Part shown: one piece after another, positions 48,470 to 56,075 of the stretch
How the letters are laid out: the number at the start of each line of letters is the position of its first letter
Numbering within the stretch: the stretch's first letter is position 1
Assembly (NCBI GenBank): GCA_030654695.1
Contig: JAURWY010000025.1
Location: 96,134-160,133, forward strand
Source of the DNA: Polaromonas sp.
Lineage (GTDB): Bacteria > Pseudomonadota > Gammaproteobacteria > Burkholderiales > Burkholderiaceae_C
Reading direction: 5' to 3'
Length of the DNA: 64,000 bases
The notes under the pieces: model-generated
Seen by the model: only the letters and a program-made list of their open reading frames with translations
Told to the model about the DNA's origin: nothing
Database searches by the model: none
Position numbers and translations under genes: made by a program

Positions 48470-49456
48470 TCAGTCGGCGAACTTGCCAGCGGCTTCAATC
48501 ACAGGCCGGAGCTTGGCGGTTTCAGCGGCCACGAAGGCCTTGTGCGCGGCTGGTTCGACACGCTTGTCGTTGACGACAATGGCGCCCAAGCCCTCTTGCT
48601 TTTTGATGAACTCGGGGTCCTTCAGCGCAATCTTCAAGGCATTGTTGATCTGCGTCAGAACCGCTGGTGGCGTGCCCTTGGGCGCGTACAGGCCGTGCCA
48701 AATAGTCAGCTCAAAACCCTTCATACCGGTTTCTTGCAAGCTTGGGTAGTCTTTGAGCAGTTTGTGGCCTGACAACGACTTGGCGGTGGTCACGGCAAAA
48801 GCTTTGATGCGACCGGCTTCGATCTGACCGGTGGTGTTGGTGGTCTGGTCGCACATGATGTCAACTTGACCGCCGACCAACGCATTCATGGCCGGCGCCG
48901 TGCCGCTGAAAGGAATGGTGGTCATGGCTTCGCTGGCCTGCAGGCGTGATTGCCACATCAAACCGCACAAATGAGAGGCTGATCCCAGACCTGCATGGGC
49001 GATGTTCAGTTTGCCGGCGTTGGCTTTGATGTAATTTTCAAAGTCGCGGTAAGTGTTGGCGGCCAGCTGCGGCTTGCCAACCAGTGTCATCGGCACTTCA
49101 TTGATCATGCCCAAGAACTCGAAGTCCTCGGCCACTTTGAACGAGAGCTTGCGGTACAGGCTAGGTGCAGAGGCCATGCCGATGTGGTGCAGCAGCAAGG
49201 TGTGGCCGTCCGGGTTGGCCTTGGCCACCTTGGCTATGCCAATCGTGCCGCCGGCGCCGTTGACGTTTTCGACCACAAAATTGGCGCTGCCGCCCATGGA
49301 TTTGCGCATGGCTTCAGCCAAGTCGCGGGCAACGCGGTCGGTCGGGCCGCCGGCGGCGAACGGAACCACGAAAGAAATCGGCTTGGTGCCTGGAAACGTT
49401 TGGGCTTGGGCCAACACCGCTGTAGCGGCGAGTGCCAGGACGAAAAGTTTTTTCAT
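48470..49456 (-). CDS. Bug-family substrate-binding protein (second copy)
   Basis: A 328-residue Bug receptor with a signal peptide (MKKLFVLALAATAVLAQAQ). Motifs are [51 protein letters not shown] and IPFSGTAPAMNALVGGQVDIMCDQ. The [12 protein letters not shown] and GT...ALV positions match the first copy, but overall identity is low, so it is not a recent duplication. It also has no partner membrane genes nearby. It follows the PaaK-like ligase gene on the same strand after 93 bases. Confidence 0.94.
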   Translation of the reverse strand: MKKLFVLALAATAVLAQAQTFPGTKPISFVVPFAAGGPTDRVARDLAEAMRKSMGGSANFVVENVNGAGGTIGIAKVAKANPDGHTLLLHHIGMASAPSLYRKLSFKVAEDFEFLGMINEVPMTLVGKPQLAANTYRDFENYIKANAGKLNIAHAGLGSASHLCGLMWQSRLQASEAMTTIPFSGTAPAMNALVGGQVDIMCDQTTNTTGQIEAGRIKAFAVTTAKSLSGHKLLKDYPSLQETGMKGFELTIWHGLYAPKGTPPAVLTQINNALKIALKDPEFIKKQEGLGAIVVNDKRVEPAAHKAFVAAETAKLRPVIEAAGKFAD

Positions 49457-49549
49457 GTGGAAAAATTCCTTTAAAAAGAGAACGCTATTTTAGAGGGATA
49501 GCGGGTATTGATGGGGTTAAATTTGAACGTCGTCTGGCTTGGCGTGGTG

Positions 49550-50797
49550 TTATTTGTAGCTACGTGCATCCTCAATCACCAAGCCGTCATTGGGCAGGCT
49601 ACCGACATTGATCATGCAGACATCGCCCCGAAGTTTGGTGATGTCGCGGATGGCTTCACCAATGCGCGATGCCAAACCGTCAGGCGCAGCCGAGACTTCA
49701 ACCTTGAGCGTCATCGCATCGTTGGCCATTTCGCCGGTCACCACCAATCTCGCCCTGAGAACTTCCGGAAAGCGTTTGACGATCTCGGCAACCTGACCCG
49801 GATGCACAAACATGCCACGAATCTTGGTGGTTTGGTCTGCGCGCCCCATCCAACCTTTGATACGGGTGTTGCTGCGACACGTTGGACAAGTTCCCGGCAA
49901 AACGGCCGACAAGTCGCCGGTACCAAAACGGATCAAGGGGTAATCGGGGTTGAGCGTTGTCACCACCAATTCACCGACATCGCCTTCGGGCACCGGGTCG
50001 CCCGTGCCAGGTCTGACGATCTCAACAATCACACCTTCATCCAGCACCAAGCCTTGTCGCGCTTCAGTTTCGTAGGCGATCAGGCCAAGGTCGGCGGTGG
50101 CGTAGCACTGGTAGCCAGCAATACCGTTACCCGCCAACCAGTCGCGCAGGGACGGCGGAAAGGCTTCGCCCGACACCAGCGCGCGCTTGAAGCTCGAGAT
50201 GTCCGAACCATTCGTCAAGGCCTTTTCGATCAGGATCCGCAGGAAACTGGGCGTGCCGACGTAACCATCGGGGCGAAGGTCTGCGATAGCTGCGAGTTGT
50301 TGCTCGGTTTGGCCCGTGCCAGCTGGAAATACCGTGCAGCCTATCGCATGCGCACCGGACTCCATCATGTAGGCGCCGGGGGTCATGTGATAACTAAATG
50401 CGTTGTGCGCCAGATCCCCCTCTCGAAAGCCCGCAGCAAAAAGGGCGCGACCCACCCGCCAGTAATCTTGGCGTGCCACATCAGGTTCGTAAATAGGACC
50501 GGGTGACGCAAAAATACGCGTCATTCTCCGCCCACGCAGCACGGCGGAAAAGCCGCCAAACGGGTCAGCAGGGCGAGTCGCGCTTTGGCGTTCTAGCAGC
50601 TCGTGCTTGCGTGTGACGGGTAAGGTGGCTAACGCTGCTCTCGAATTGATTCGGGTCGGGTCGATGTCGGCGAGCGCTTGCTTCGCGGCACGGCTGTTTT
50701 GCTGTGCGTGAGCGATGAGGCCGGGCAGTGCCGCCATGTGTGCGGCTTCCCGCAGGGCCGGGTCGCGGCATTCCAAGGTGTCGAAATAGTCGGTCAT
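49550..50797 (-). CDS. PaaK-like AMP-binding (acyl-CoA ligase family) protein
   Basis: A 415-residue protein of the phenylacetate-CoA ligase family. Recognisable later motifs are YATADLGLIAYE near residue 235, IRFGTGDLSAVLPG near 290 and GWMGRADQTTKIRGMFVHPGQVAEI near 315. The usual SSGTTGKP phosphate-binding loop is replaced by FASPGPIYEPD near 97, so its ATP chemistry may be altered. It sits 10 bases after livF, inside a Liv-type transport cluster, suggesting activation of the imported carboxylic acid. Confidence 0.87.
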   Translation of the reverse strand: MTDYFDTLECRDPALREAAHMAALPGLIAHAQQNSRAAKQALADIDPTRINSRAALATLPVTRKHELLERQSATRPADPFGGFSAVLRGRRMTRIFASPGPIYEPDVARQDYWRVGRALFAAGFREGDLAHNAFSYHMTPGAYMMESGAHAIGCTVFPAGTGQTEQQLAAIADLRPDGYVGTPSFLRILIEKALTNGSDISSFKRALVSGEAFPPSLRDWLAGNGIAGYQCYATADLGLIAYETEARQGLVLDEGVIVEIVRPGTGDPVPEGDVGELVVTTLNPDYPLIRFGTGDLSAVLPGTCPTCRSNTRIKGWMGRADQTTKIRGMFVHPGQVAEIVKRFPEVLRARLVVTGEMANDAMTLKVEVSAAPDGLASRIGEAIRDITKLRGDVCMINVGSLPNDGLVIEDARSYK

Positions 50798-50807
50798 GTT
50801 GGGGGCC

Positions 50808-51617
50808 TCAAGCTAACCAGCGCTTGCGACGCTTGTAGCTTTTCACGTCTTTGAAACTCGTGCGCTCGCCGCCACCGACGCCCAAATAAAACTCTTTGAC
50901 GTCTTCGTTGCTGGCCAAGTCGCTGGCCACGCCGTCCATCACGACCCGGCCACTTTCCATGATGTAGCCGTAGTCCGCGTATTTCAACGCCATGTTGGTG
51001 TTCTGCTCGGCTATCAGAAAGGTGACTTTTTCTTTTTCATTCAGGTCTTTGACGATGTTGAAAACTTCTTCAACGATCTGTGGTGCCAGCCCCATCGAAG
51101 GTTCGTCAAGCAACACCATGTTGGGGTTGGCCATCAAGGCACGGCCAATCGCACACATCTGTTGTTCGCCACCGGAGGTGTAAGCGGCTTGCGACGTGCG
51201 CCGTGTTTTCAAACGCGGAAAGTAGTTGTAAACCTTCTCCAGATTGGCCGCCACTTCGGCCTTGTCTTTGCGCGTGTAAGCCCCGGTCAACAAATTCTCT
51301 TCAATGGTCAGGTGCGCAAAACAGTGGCGACCTTCCATCACTTGGACCACGCCGCGCTGGACTAAATCAGAGGGCGATAGATTTTCAATGCGCTCACCGC
51401 GCAGCTCGATCGAGCCTTTGGTGACTTCGCCGCGCTCGCCCTTGAGCAGGTTGGAGATGGCCCGCAAGGTGGTGGTTTTGCCAGCGCCATTGCCGCCCAG
51501 TATCGCCACAATTTTGCCCTGCGGCACTTGCAGCGAGACGCCCTTTAGCACCAGGATCACGTGGTTGTAGATGACCTCGATGCCGTTGACATTGAGAACG
51601 ATAGGTGAGTCACTCAT
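50808..51617 (-). CDS. livF: Branched-chain-type ABC transporter ATPase (LivF)
   Basis: A 269-residue ATPase of the LivF type. Walker A is GGNGAGKTTT near residue 50, signature TSGGEQQMCAIGRALM (Thr for the usual Leu) near 155, and Walker B MVLLDEPS near 176. The ATG at 51617 (MSDSPIVLNVNGIEV) is chosen over a longer frame. The C-terminus has a basic extra tail (SYKRRKRWLA). It is separated from the binding-protein gene by a BIME-like repeat pair. Confidence 0.93.
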   Translation of the reverse strand: MSDSPIVLNVNGIEVIYNHVILVLKGVSLQVPQGKIVAILGGNGAGKTTTLRAISNLLKGERGEVTKGSIELRGERIENLSPSDLVQRGVVQVMEGRHCFAHLTIEENLLTGAYTRKDKAEVAANLEKVYNYFPRLKTRRTSQAAYTSGGEQQMCAIGRALMANPNMVLLDEPSMGLAPQIVEEVFNIVKDLNEKEKVTFLIAEQNTNMALKYADYGYIMESGRVVMDGVASDLASNEDVKEFYLGVGGGERTSFKDVKSYKRRKRWLA

Positions 51618-51668
51618 GGGCTGAAATCCGTTTCTGTCAGAGGGTGCCGTTGGTTCAAGCAGGGTCAT

Positions 51669-51734
51669 GGCCGAGAGGCTCGGCTCCTGCGCGGAAAGTC
51701 AATTCCTTCCGCTGTAGGAGGCCAGCCTCTGGCC
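51669..51734. repeat. BIME-like pair of inverted REP elements
   Basis: Two 28-base arms face each other: 51669-51696 (begins GGCCGAGAGGCTCGGCTCC) and 51707-51734 (ends AGGCCAGCCTCTGGCC), about 23 positions matching after inversion, separated by 10 bases. Each arm includes a GTAGGAG-type core and its own GC-rich mini-hairpin, as in REP elements of bacterial chromosomes. It lies in the 132-base gap between the binding-protein and livF genes. Confidence 0.8.
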
Positions 51735-51749
51735 AAAACCCTTGTCAGA

Positions 51750-53072
51750 TCACGACTGGCAGTCAGCCGGTGTGCGTGGTGTCAGCTTTTTCTCGGCGGC
51801 ATATTTAGCAGCCGTCGCTTTGACCAGCGGCTTGATGATTTGCTCGTCAGCCTGCAGCCAGTCCGAAGTGAACTTCCACTGCTTGCCATCCCACGTGTGG
51901 ATGCGCGCCCAAGCCGAACCCATGTGGTCGGTGCAAGAGGTGCTGATGGGTCGCATCACGCCGGCAAAGCCAAGGGCGTCAAGTTTTGGCTGTGTCAGGT
52001 TCAGGTTTTCGAGGCCCCAACGGATCTGCTCGCCGGTCATGACTTTGCCTTTGCCAAAGCGATCTTGCGCTGCGCGCACGCCTTCGATACCGATCATCGC
52101 GCTCATAGCGCCGCGCATGTAAAGCACTTGGCCGACTTCGTCTTTCGGGCCGGTTCCCTGGCCTTTGCCGTGCACCATCGCCATCACGTCTTTGACCAGT
52201 TTGGAGTTGGGTTCTGCGCCGTGCTGCATCGTCACCGCGTTGTAGCCTTTGGCGCCATCGGCGACGTCTTTCACGTCCGGCTCAGCACCGGCCCACCAGA
52301 CACCGTACATTTTTTCACGCGGGTAGCCGGTGGCTTGCGCTTCTTTGATGGAGGTCGAATTCATGACGCCCCAGCCCCACAGAACGACATACTCTGGGCG
52401 CGACTGGCGCACCTGCAGCCAAGTGGCTTTTTGCTCAACACCAGGCGCCGTGACCGGCAGCAACTGCAAGTTGAAACCGTGCATGGCAGCGCGTTCTTGC
52501 ATCAGAGGGATGGGCTCTTTGCCGAACGGACTGTCGTGATAAACCAAGGCGATCCGCTTGCCCTTGAGTTTGTCGAAGCCGCCTTCTTTTTTGGCGATGG
52601 CTTGCAAGATCGCATCAGCGGCAACCCAATAGGTGCCAGCGATCGGGAAGTTCCACTTGAAGACCGAGCCGTCAGCGCTTTCGCTGCGGCCATAGCCGAT
52701 CGTCACCACCGGAATTTTGTCGACGGGCGCTTTTTCGGTGATGGCGAAAGTCGCGCCGGTCGACAGCGGCTGAACAAAGGACATGCCTTTGCTTTTGAGT
52801 CGCTCATAGCACTCCACGCTGCGCGCCGTGTCGTAACCGGTTTCGCACTCTTCAAACGACAGCTTGACACCATTGACGCCGCCGCGGGCGTTCACCAATT
52901 TGAGGTAGTCCACATAGCCGTTGGCCCACGGTGTGCCGTTCGGGGCGTAAGGCCCAGTGCGGTAGGACAGCACCGGGATGAACTGCTCTTTGGCCTGCGC
53001 CACAGCGCTGGTGACCACGGAAGCGCTCATGGCGAGGGTCGCGAGCGCCAATATCAATTTGCCTGATCTCAT
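51750..53072 (-). CDS. Liv-type ABC transporter substrate-binding protein
   Basis: A 440-residue periplasmic binding protein of the branched-chain amino acid (Peripla_BP_6) group. The signal peptide ends VAQA near residue 27. FIPVLSYRTGPYAPNGTPWANGYVDYLKLVNARGGVNG and FEECETGYDTARSVECYERL are the usual landmarks. Two or more cysteines (near 76, 86) could form a disulfide. The size is larger than LivJ/K, as in homologues encoded with acyl-CoA ligases, so aromatic or other carboxylate ligands are as likely as amino acids. Confidence 0.93.
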   Translation of the reverse strand: MRSGKLILALATLAMSASVVTSAVAQAKEQFIPVLSYRTGPYAPNGTPWANGYVDYLKLVNARGGVNGVKLSFEECETGYDTARSVECYERLKSKGMSFVQPLSTGATFAITEKAPVDKIPVVTIGYGRSESADGSVFKWNFPIAGTYWVAADAILQAIAKKEGGFDKLKGKRIALVYHDSPFGKEPIPLMQERAAMHGFNLQLLPVTAPGVEQKATWLQVRQSRPEYVVLWGWGVMNSTSIKEAQATGYPREKMYGVWWAGAEPDVKDVADGAKGYNAVTMQHGAEPNSKLVKDVMAMVHGKGQGTGPKDEVGQVLYMRGAMSAMIGIEGVRAAQDRFGKGKVMTGEQIRWGLENLNLTQPKLDALGFAGVMRPISTSCTDHMGSAWARIHTWDGKQWKFTSDWLQADEQIIKPLVKATAAKYAAEKKLTPRTPADCQS

Positions 53073-53125
53073 TGTTGTCTCCTATGAAGGTTTAAAACGC
53101 ACTTGAAAAATAACACCGGTGAAAC

Positions 53126-54202
53126 TCAATGCGGGAAGGGCCATAAACGCAGTTTTTGTTTGCCCATGGACCACAGCTTGGCCAGACCATGCGGTTCGAC
53201 AATCAAAAACCAAACGATCAGGCCGCCAAAAATCATCAGCTCAGCATGTGACACGCCAGCAGTCGAAATCTCGATGCCAAACAGGCCGGCAAAGAAGGGC
53301 AGGAATTGGTTCAGTGCAATCGGCAGCACGACGATAAAAGCAGCGCCAAAAAAGCTGCCCATGATGGAGCCAAGCCCGCCGATGATCACCATGAAAAGCA
53401 AGCGAAAAGATTGGTCGACCGAAAAAGCCGCTGGCTCCCAGGCACCGAGGTAGATGAAGGCCCACAACCCCCCCGCCACGCCGATGATGAAGGAGCTGAC
53501 CGCAAAAGCGCTGAGCTTGGCAAACATGGGACGAATACCGATGACCGCTGCGGCCACGTCCATGTCGCGGATCGCCATCCACTCCCGGCCGATGGCGCCG
53601 CGCACCATATTTTTGGCCATCACGCCGATCACCAACAACAGGGTCAGACACAGCAAGTAGCGGCTGACAGCGCTTTCAATCGGCAGGCCAAAGACCTGCA
53701 GATTCGACACCGACACAGACCCGGAGGGTGTGTCCAGGGTGAACCACTTGATGCGCAGAAACATCCAATCGCTGAAGAACTGGGCGGCGAGCGTGGCGAC
53801 AGCCAAATACAAGCCCTTGACTCGCAAACTGGGCAAGCCAAATAAGATGCCAAACGCGGTGGCGCACAAGCCGCCCAAGATCAAGGCGGGGATCAGCGGC
53901 ATACCCGGCAGGCGCACAAAGATGTTGTAAGCCCCGTAGGCGCCAACCGCCATGAAGGCGCCCGAGCCGAGCGAAATCTGGCCGCAGTAACCGACCAAAA
54001 TATTCACCCCCAGCGCAGCCAGCGACATGATCACAAAAGGAATCAGAATGGCGCGAAACAGGTAGTCGCTGGCCAGCATCGGCACCGCCACGAAGGCGAC
54101 TGCCAGCAACAGACCGATGGCGATGCGGTCCTGCAAGATCGGGAAGATCTGCTGGTCATCGCGGTAGTTGGTTTTGAATTGGCCGTTTTCTCTGTAGAAC
54201 AT
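53126..54202 (-). CDS. livM: Branched-chain-type ABC permease (LivM)
   Basis: A 358-residue inner-membrane permease with about nine to ten hydrophobic segments. The LivM-type motif GYCGQISLGSGAFMAVGAYGAYN is near residue 70 and the coupling loop SPGREWMAIRDMDVAAAVIGI-like region is near 225. It shares the strand with livH but is split from it by a 149-base gap holding a GC-rich repeat. Confidence 0.93.
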   Translation of the reverse strand: MFYRENGQFKTNYRDDQQIFPILQDRIAIGLLLAVAFVAVPMLASDYLFRAILIPFVIMSLAALGVNILVGYCGQISLGSGAFMAVGAYGAYNIFVRLPGMPLIPALILGGLCATAFGILFGLPSLRVKGLYLAVATLAAQFFSDWMFLRIKWFTLDTPSGSVSVSNLQVFGLPIESAVSRYLLCLTLLLVIGVMAKNMVRGAIGREWMAIRDMDVAAAVIGIRPMFAKLSAFAVSSFIIGVAGGLWAFIYLGAWEPAAFSVDQSFRLLFMVIIGGLGSIMGSFFGAAFIVVLPIALNQFLPFFAGLFGIEISTAGVSHAELMIFGGLIVWFLIVEPHGLAKLWSMGKQKLRLWPFPH

Positions 54203-54247
54203 AAGGATGAGCCGTTAGGTCGAGATGAATAAAGTGTGAAATGGCGC

Positions 54248-54349
54248 TGCATCCCACCCAGCAGGGGCCGCGGAACCGGCTTCGCCGGGCCGCAGGCGCA
54301 GCGACCCCCTAGAGGGGCAGCGCAGTACACGAAGTGACAAGCGTGGGGG
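54248..54349. repeat. GC-rich interspersed repeat of Comamonadaceae type
   Basis: About 100 bases with several hairpins (ACCGGCTTCGCCGG around 54275-54288, CCCCCTAGAGGGG around 54305-54317) and a tail GCGCAGTACACGAAGTGACA then GCGTGGGGGCCT. From memory this pattern recurs between genes in Comamonadaceae genomes. It lies between livM and livH, 3' of livH, so it probably trims or stabilises that message. A database count was not possible. Confidence 0.65.
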
Positions 54350-54351
54350 CC

Positions 54352-55281
54352 TCATACTCGATCGATGATTTTTTCGCCAAACAAGCCTTGCGGACGAAAC
54401 AGCAGAAAGCCCAGCGCCAACACATAAGCGAACCAGATTTCAATGCCGCCGCCAACGTAAGGGCCAAGGAAAACTTCCGAGAGTTTCTCGCCGACGCCGA
54501 TGATCAAGCCGCCGATGATGGCTCCAGGGACTGACGTTAAGCCGCCCAAAATCACCACCGGCAAGGCGCGCAAAGCCACCGTAGCGAGCGAGAACTGCAC
54601 GCCGAGTTTGCTGCCCCAGATCATCCCGGCGACCAAGGCCACCACGCCAGCCACGCACCAGACGATGACCCAAATTCGATTCAGTGGAATGCCAATCGAC
54701 TGCGCCGCTTGGTGGTCGTCAGCCACGGCGCGCAAGGCCCGGCCGGTCGAGGTCTTTTGAAAGAACAAGCTGAGCACGCTCACCAAAAGTGCGGCGATCA
54801 GCGCGGCGTACAGGTCTTCTTTGTTGATGAGAAGGCCGCCCGGAAAAATCGAGTCGAGTACGAAGACCGGGTCTTTCGGCATGCCGATGTCGATCTTGTA
54901 AATGTTGCCGCCAAAGATGGTCTGGCCCAGACCTTCTAAAAAGTAGGCGATGCCCAGCGTGGCCATCAACAGCGTTGCGCCTTCTTGGTTTACCAAGTGC
55001 CGCAGTACCAGCCGCTCGATCAACCAAGCCACGACAAACATGATGACGGCGGCAATCAAGAAGGCCAACACGTTGGCCAGCCACAGGCTCTCAAAACCCA
55101 GCCAGTCCGGCAGCCATGCCGAAAACCGGGCCATGGCCAGTGCGGCAAACAGCACCATTGCGCCTTGCGCAAAGTTAAAGACGCCAGACGCTTTGAAGAT
55201 CAGGACAAAGCCCAGAGCCACCAGCGAATACAGCATGCCGGCCATCAGGCCGCCCAGCAATGTTTCAAGAAAAAATGCCAT
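54352..55281 (-). CDS. livH: Branched-chain-type ABC permease (LivH)
   Basis: A 309-residue inner-membrane permease with about eight hydrophobic segments. Seen are LLGGLMAGMLYSLVALGFVLIFKASGVFNFAQGAM at the N-terminus and AVADDHQAAQSIGIPLNRIW, the cytoplasmic coupling loop, near 190. It partners LivM. It is 11 bases from livG upstream. Confidence 0.93.
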   Translation of the reverse strand: MAFFLETLLGGLMAGMLYSLVALGFVLIFKASGVFNFAQGAMVLFAALAMARFSAWLPDWLGFESLWLANVLAFLIAAVIMFVVAWLIERLVLRHLVNQEGATLLMATLGIAYFLEGLGQTIFGGNIYKIDIGMPKDPVFVLDSIFPGGLLINKEDLYAALIAALLVSVLSLFFQKTSTGRALRAVADDHQAAQSIGIPLNRIWVIVWCVAGVVALVAGMIWGSKLGVQFSLATVALRALPVVILGGLTSVPGAIIGGLIIGVGEKLSEVFLGPYVGGGIEIWFAYVLALGFLLFRPQGLFGEKIIDRV

Positions 55282-55292
55282 TTTGAGTGTCC

Positions 55293-56075
55293 TTAGTGGC
55301 TCGTGCCGAGGTAGGCGCTGATCACGTCTGGGTTGTTGCGCACTTCATCGGGTGTGCCATCGCCGATTTTTTTGCCGTAGTCCAGCACCACGACGCGGTC
55401 GGAGATGTCCATCACCACGCCCATGTCATGCTCGATGAGCACCACGGTGGTCCCGAATTCGTCGTTGACGTCCAGCACGAAGCGGCACATGTCTTGTTTT
55501 TCTTCGACGTTCATGCCGGCCATCGGTTCATCCAGTAGCAGCACTTGCGGTTCCATCGCCAGCGCACGGCCGAGGTCGACGCGTTTTTGCAAACCGTACG
55601 GAAGCTGCCCAACAGGCGTTTTTCGGTAGGCTTGGATTTCAAGGAAGTCGATGATTTTCTCGACTGCTTCGCGGTGTTGAAACTCTTCTTTTTCAGCTGG
55701 CCCAATGCGCAGCGCCTGCATGAAGAGATTGCTTTTGATCTTCAGGTTGCGTCCCGACATGATGTTGTCGAGCACGCTCATGCCTTTGAACAAAGCCAGA
55801 TTTTGAAACGTTCGGGCGACGCCCATCACGGCCACTTGGTGGCTGTTCATGTGCGTGAAGGTTTCGCCGCGGAACGTGATGGAGCCTTGCTGTGGCGAGT
55901 AGACGCCGTTGATGCAATTGAGCATCGAACTTTTGCCCGCGCCGTTAGGCCCGATGATGGCGCGGATCTCGTGTTCTTTCACATTGAACGAGATGTCCGA
56001 CAGCGCTTTGACGCCACCAAAACTCAGGCTGATGTTGTTGACGTCAAGGATAACGTCACCGATTTTCTTGCTCAT
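55293..56075 (-). CDS. livG: Branched-chain-type ABC transporter ATPase (LivG)
   Basis: A 260-residue ATPase of the LivG type. Walker A GPNGAGKSS is near residue 42, signature LPYGLQKRVDLGRAL near 158, Walker B VLLLDEPMAGMN near 180 and H-loop VVLIEHDMGVV near 212. The start overlaps the stop of the FadD-like ligase as ATGA, so transport and activation are translated together. Confidence 0.95.
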   Translation of the reverse strand: MSKKIGDVILDVNNISLSFGGVKALSDISFNVKEHEIRAIIGPNGAGKSSMLNCINGVYSPQQGSITFRGETFTHMNSHQVAVMGVARTFQNLALFKGMSVLDNIMSGRNLKIKSNLFMQALRIGPAEKEEFQHREAVEKIIDFLEIQAYRKTPVGQLPYGLQKRVDLGRALAMEPQVLLLDEPMAGMNVEEKQDMCRFVLDVNDEFGTTVVLIEHDMGVVMDISDRVVVLDYGKKIGDGTPDEVRNNPDVISAYLGTSH

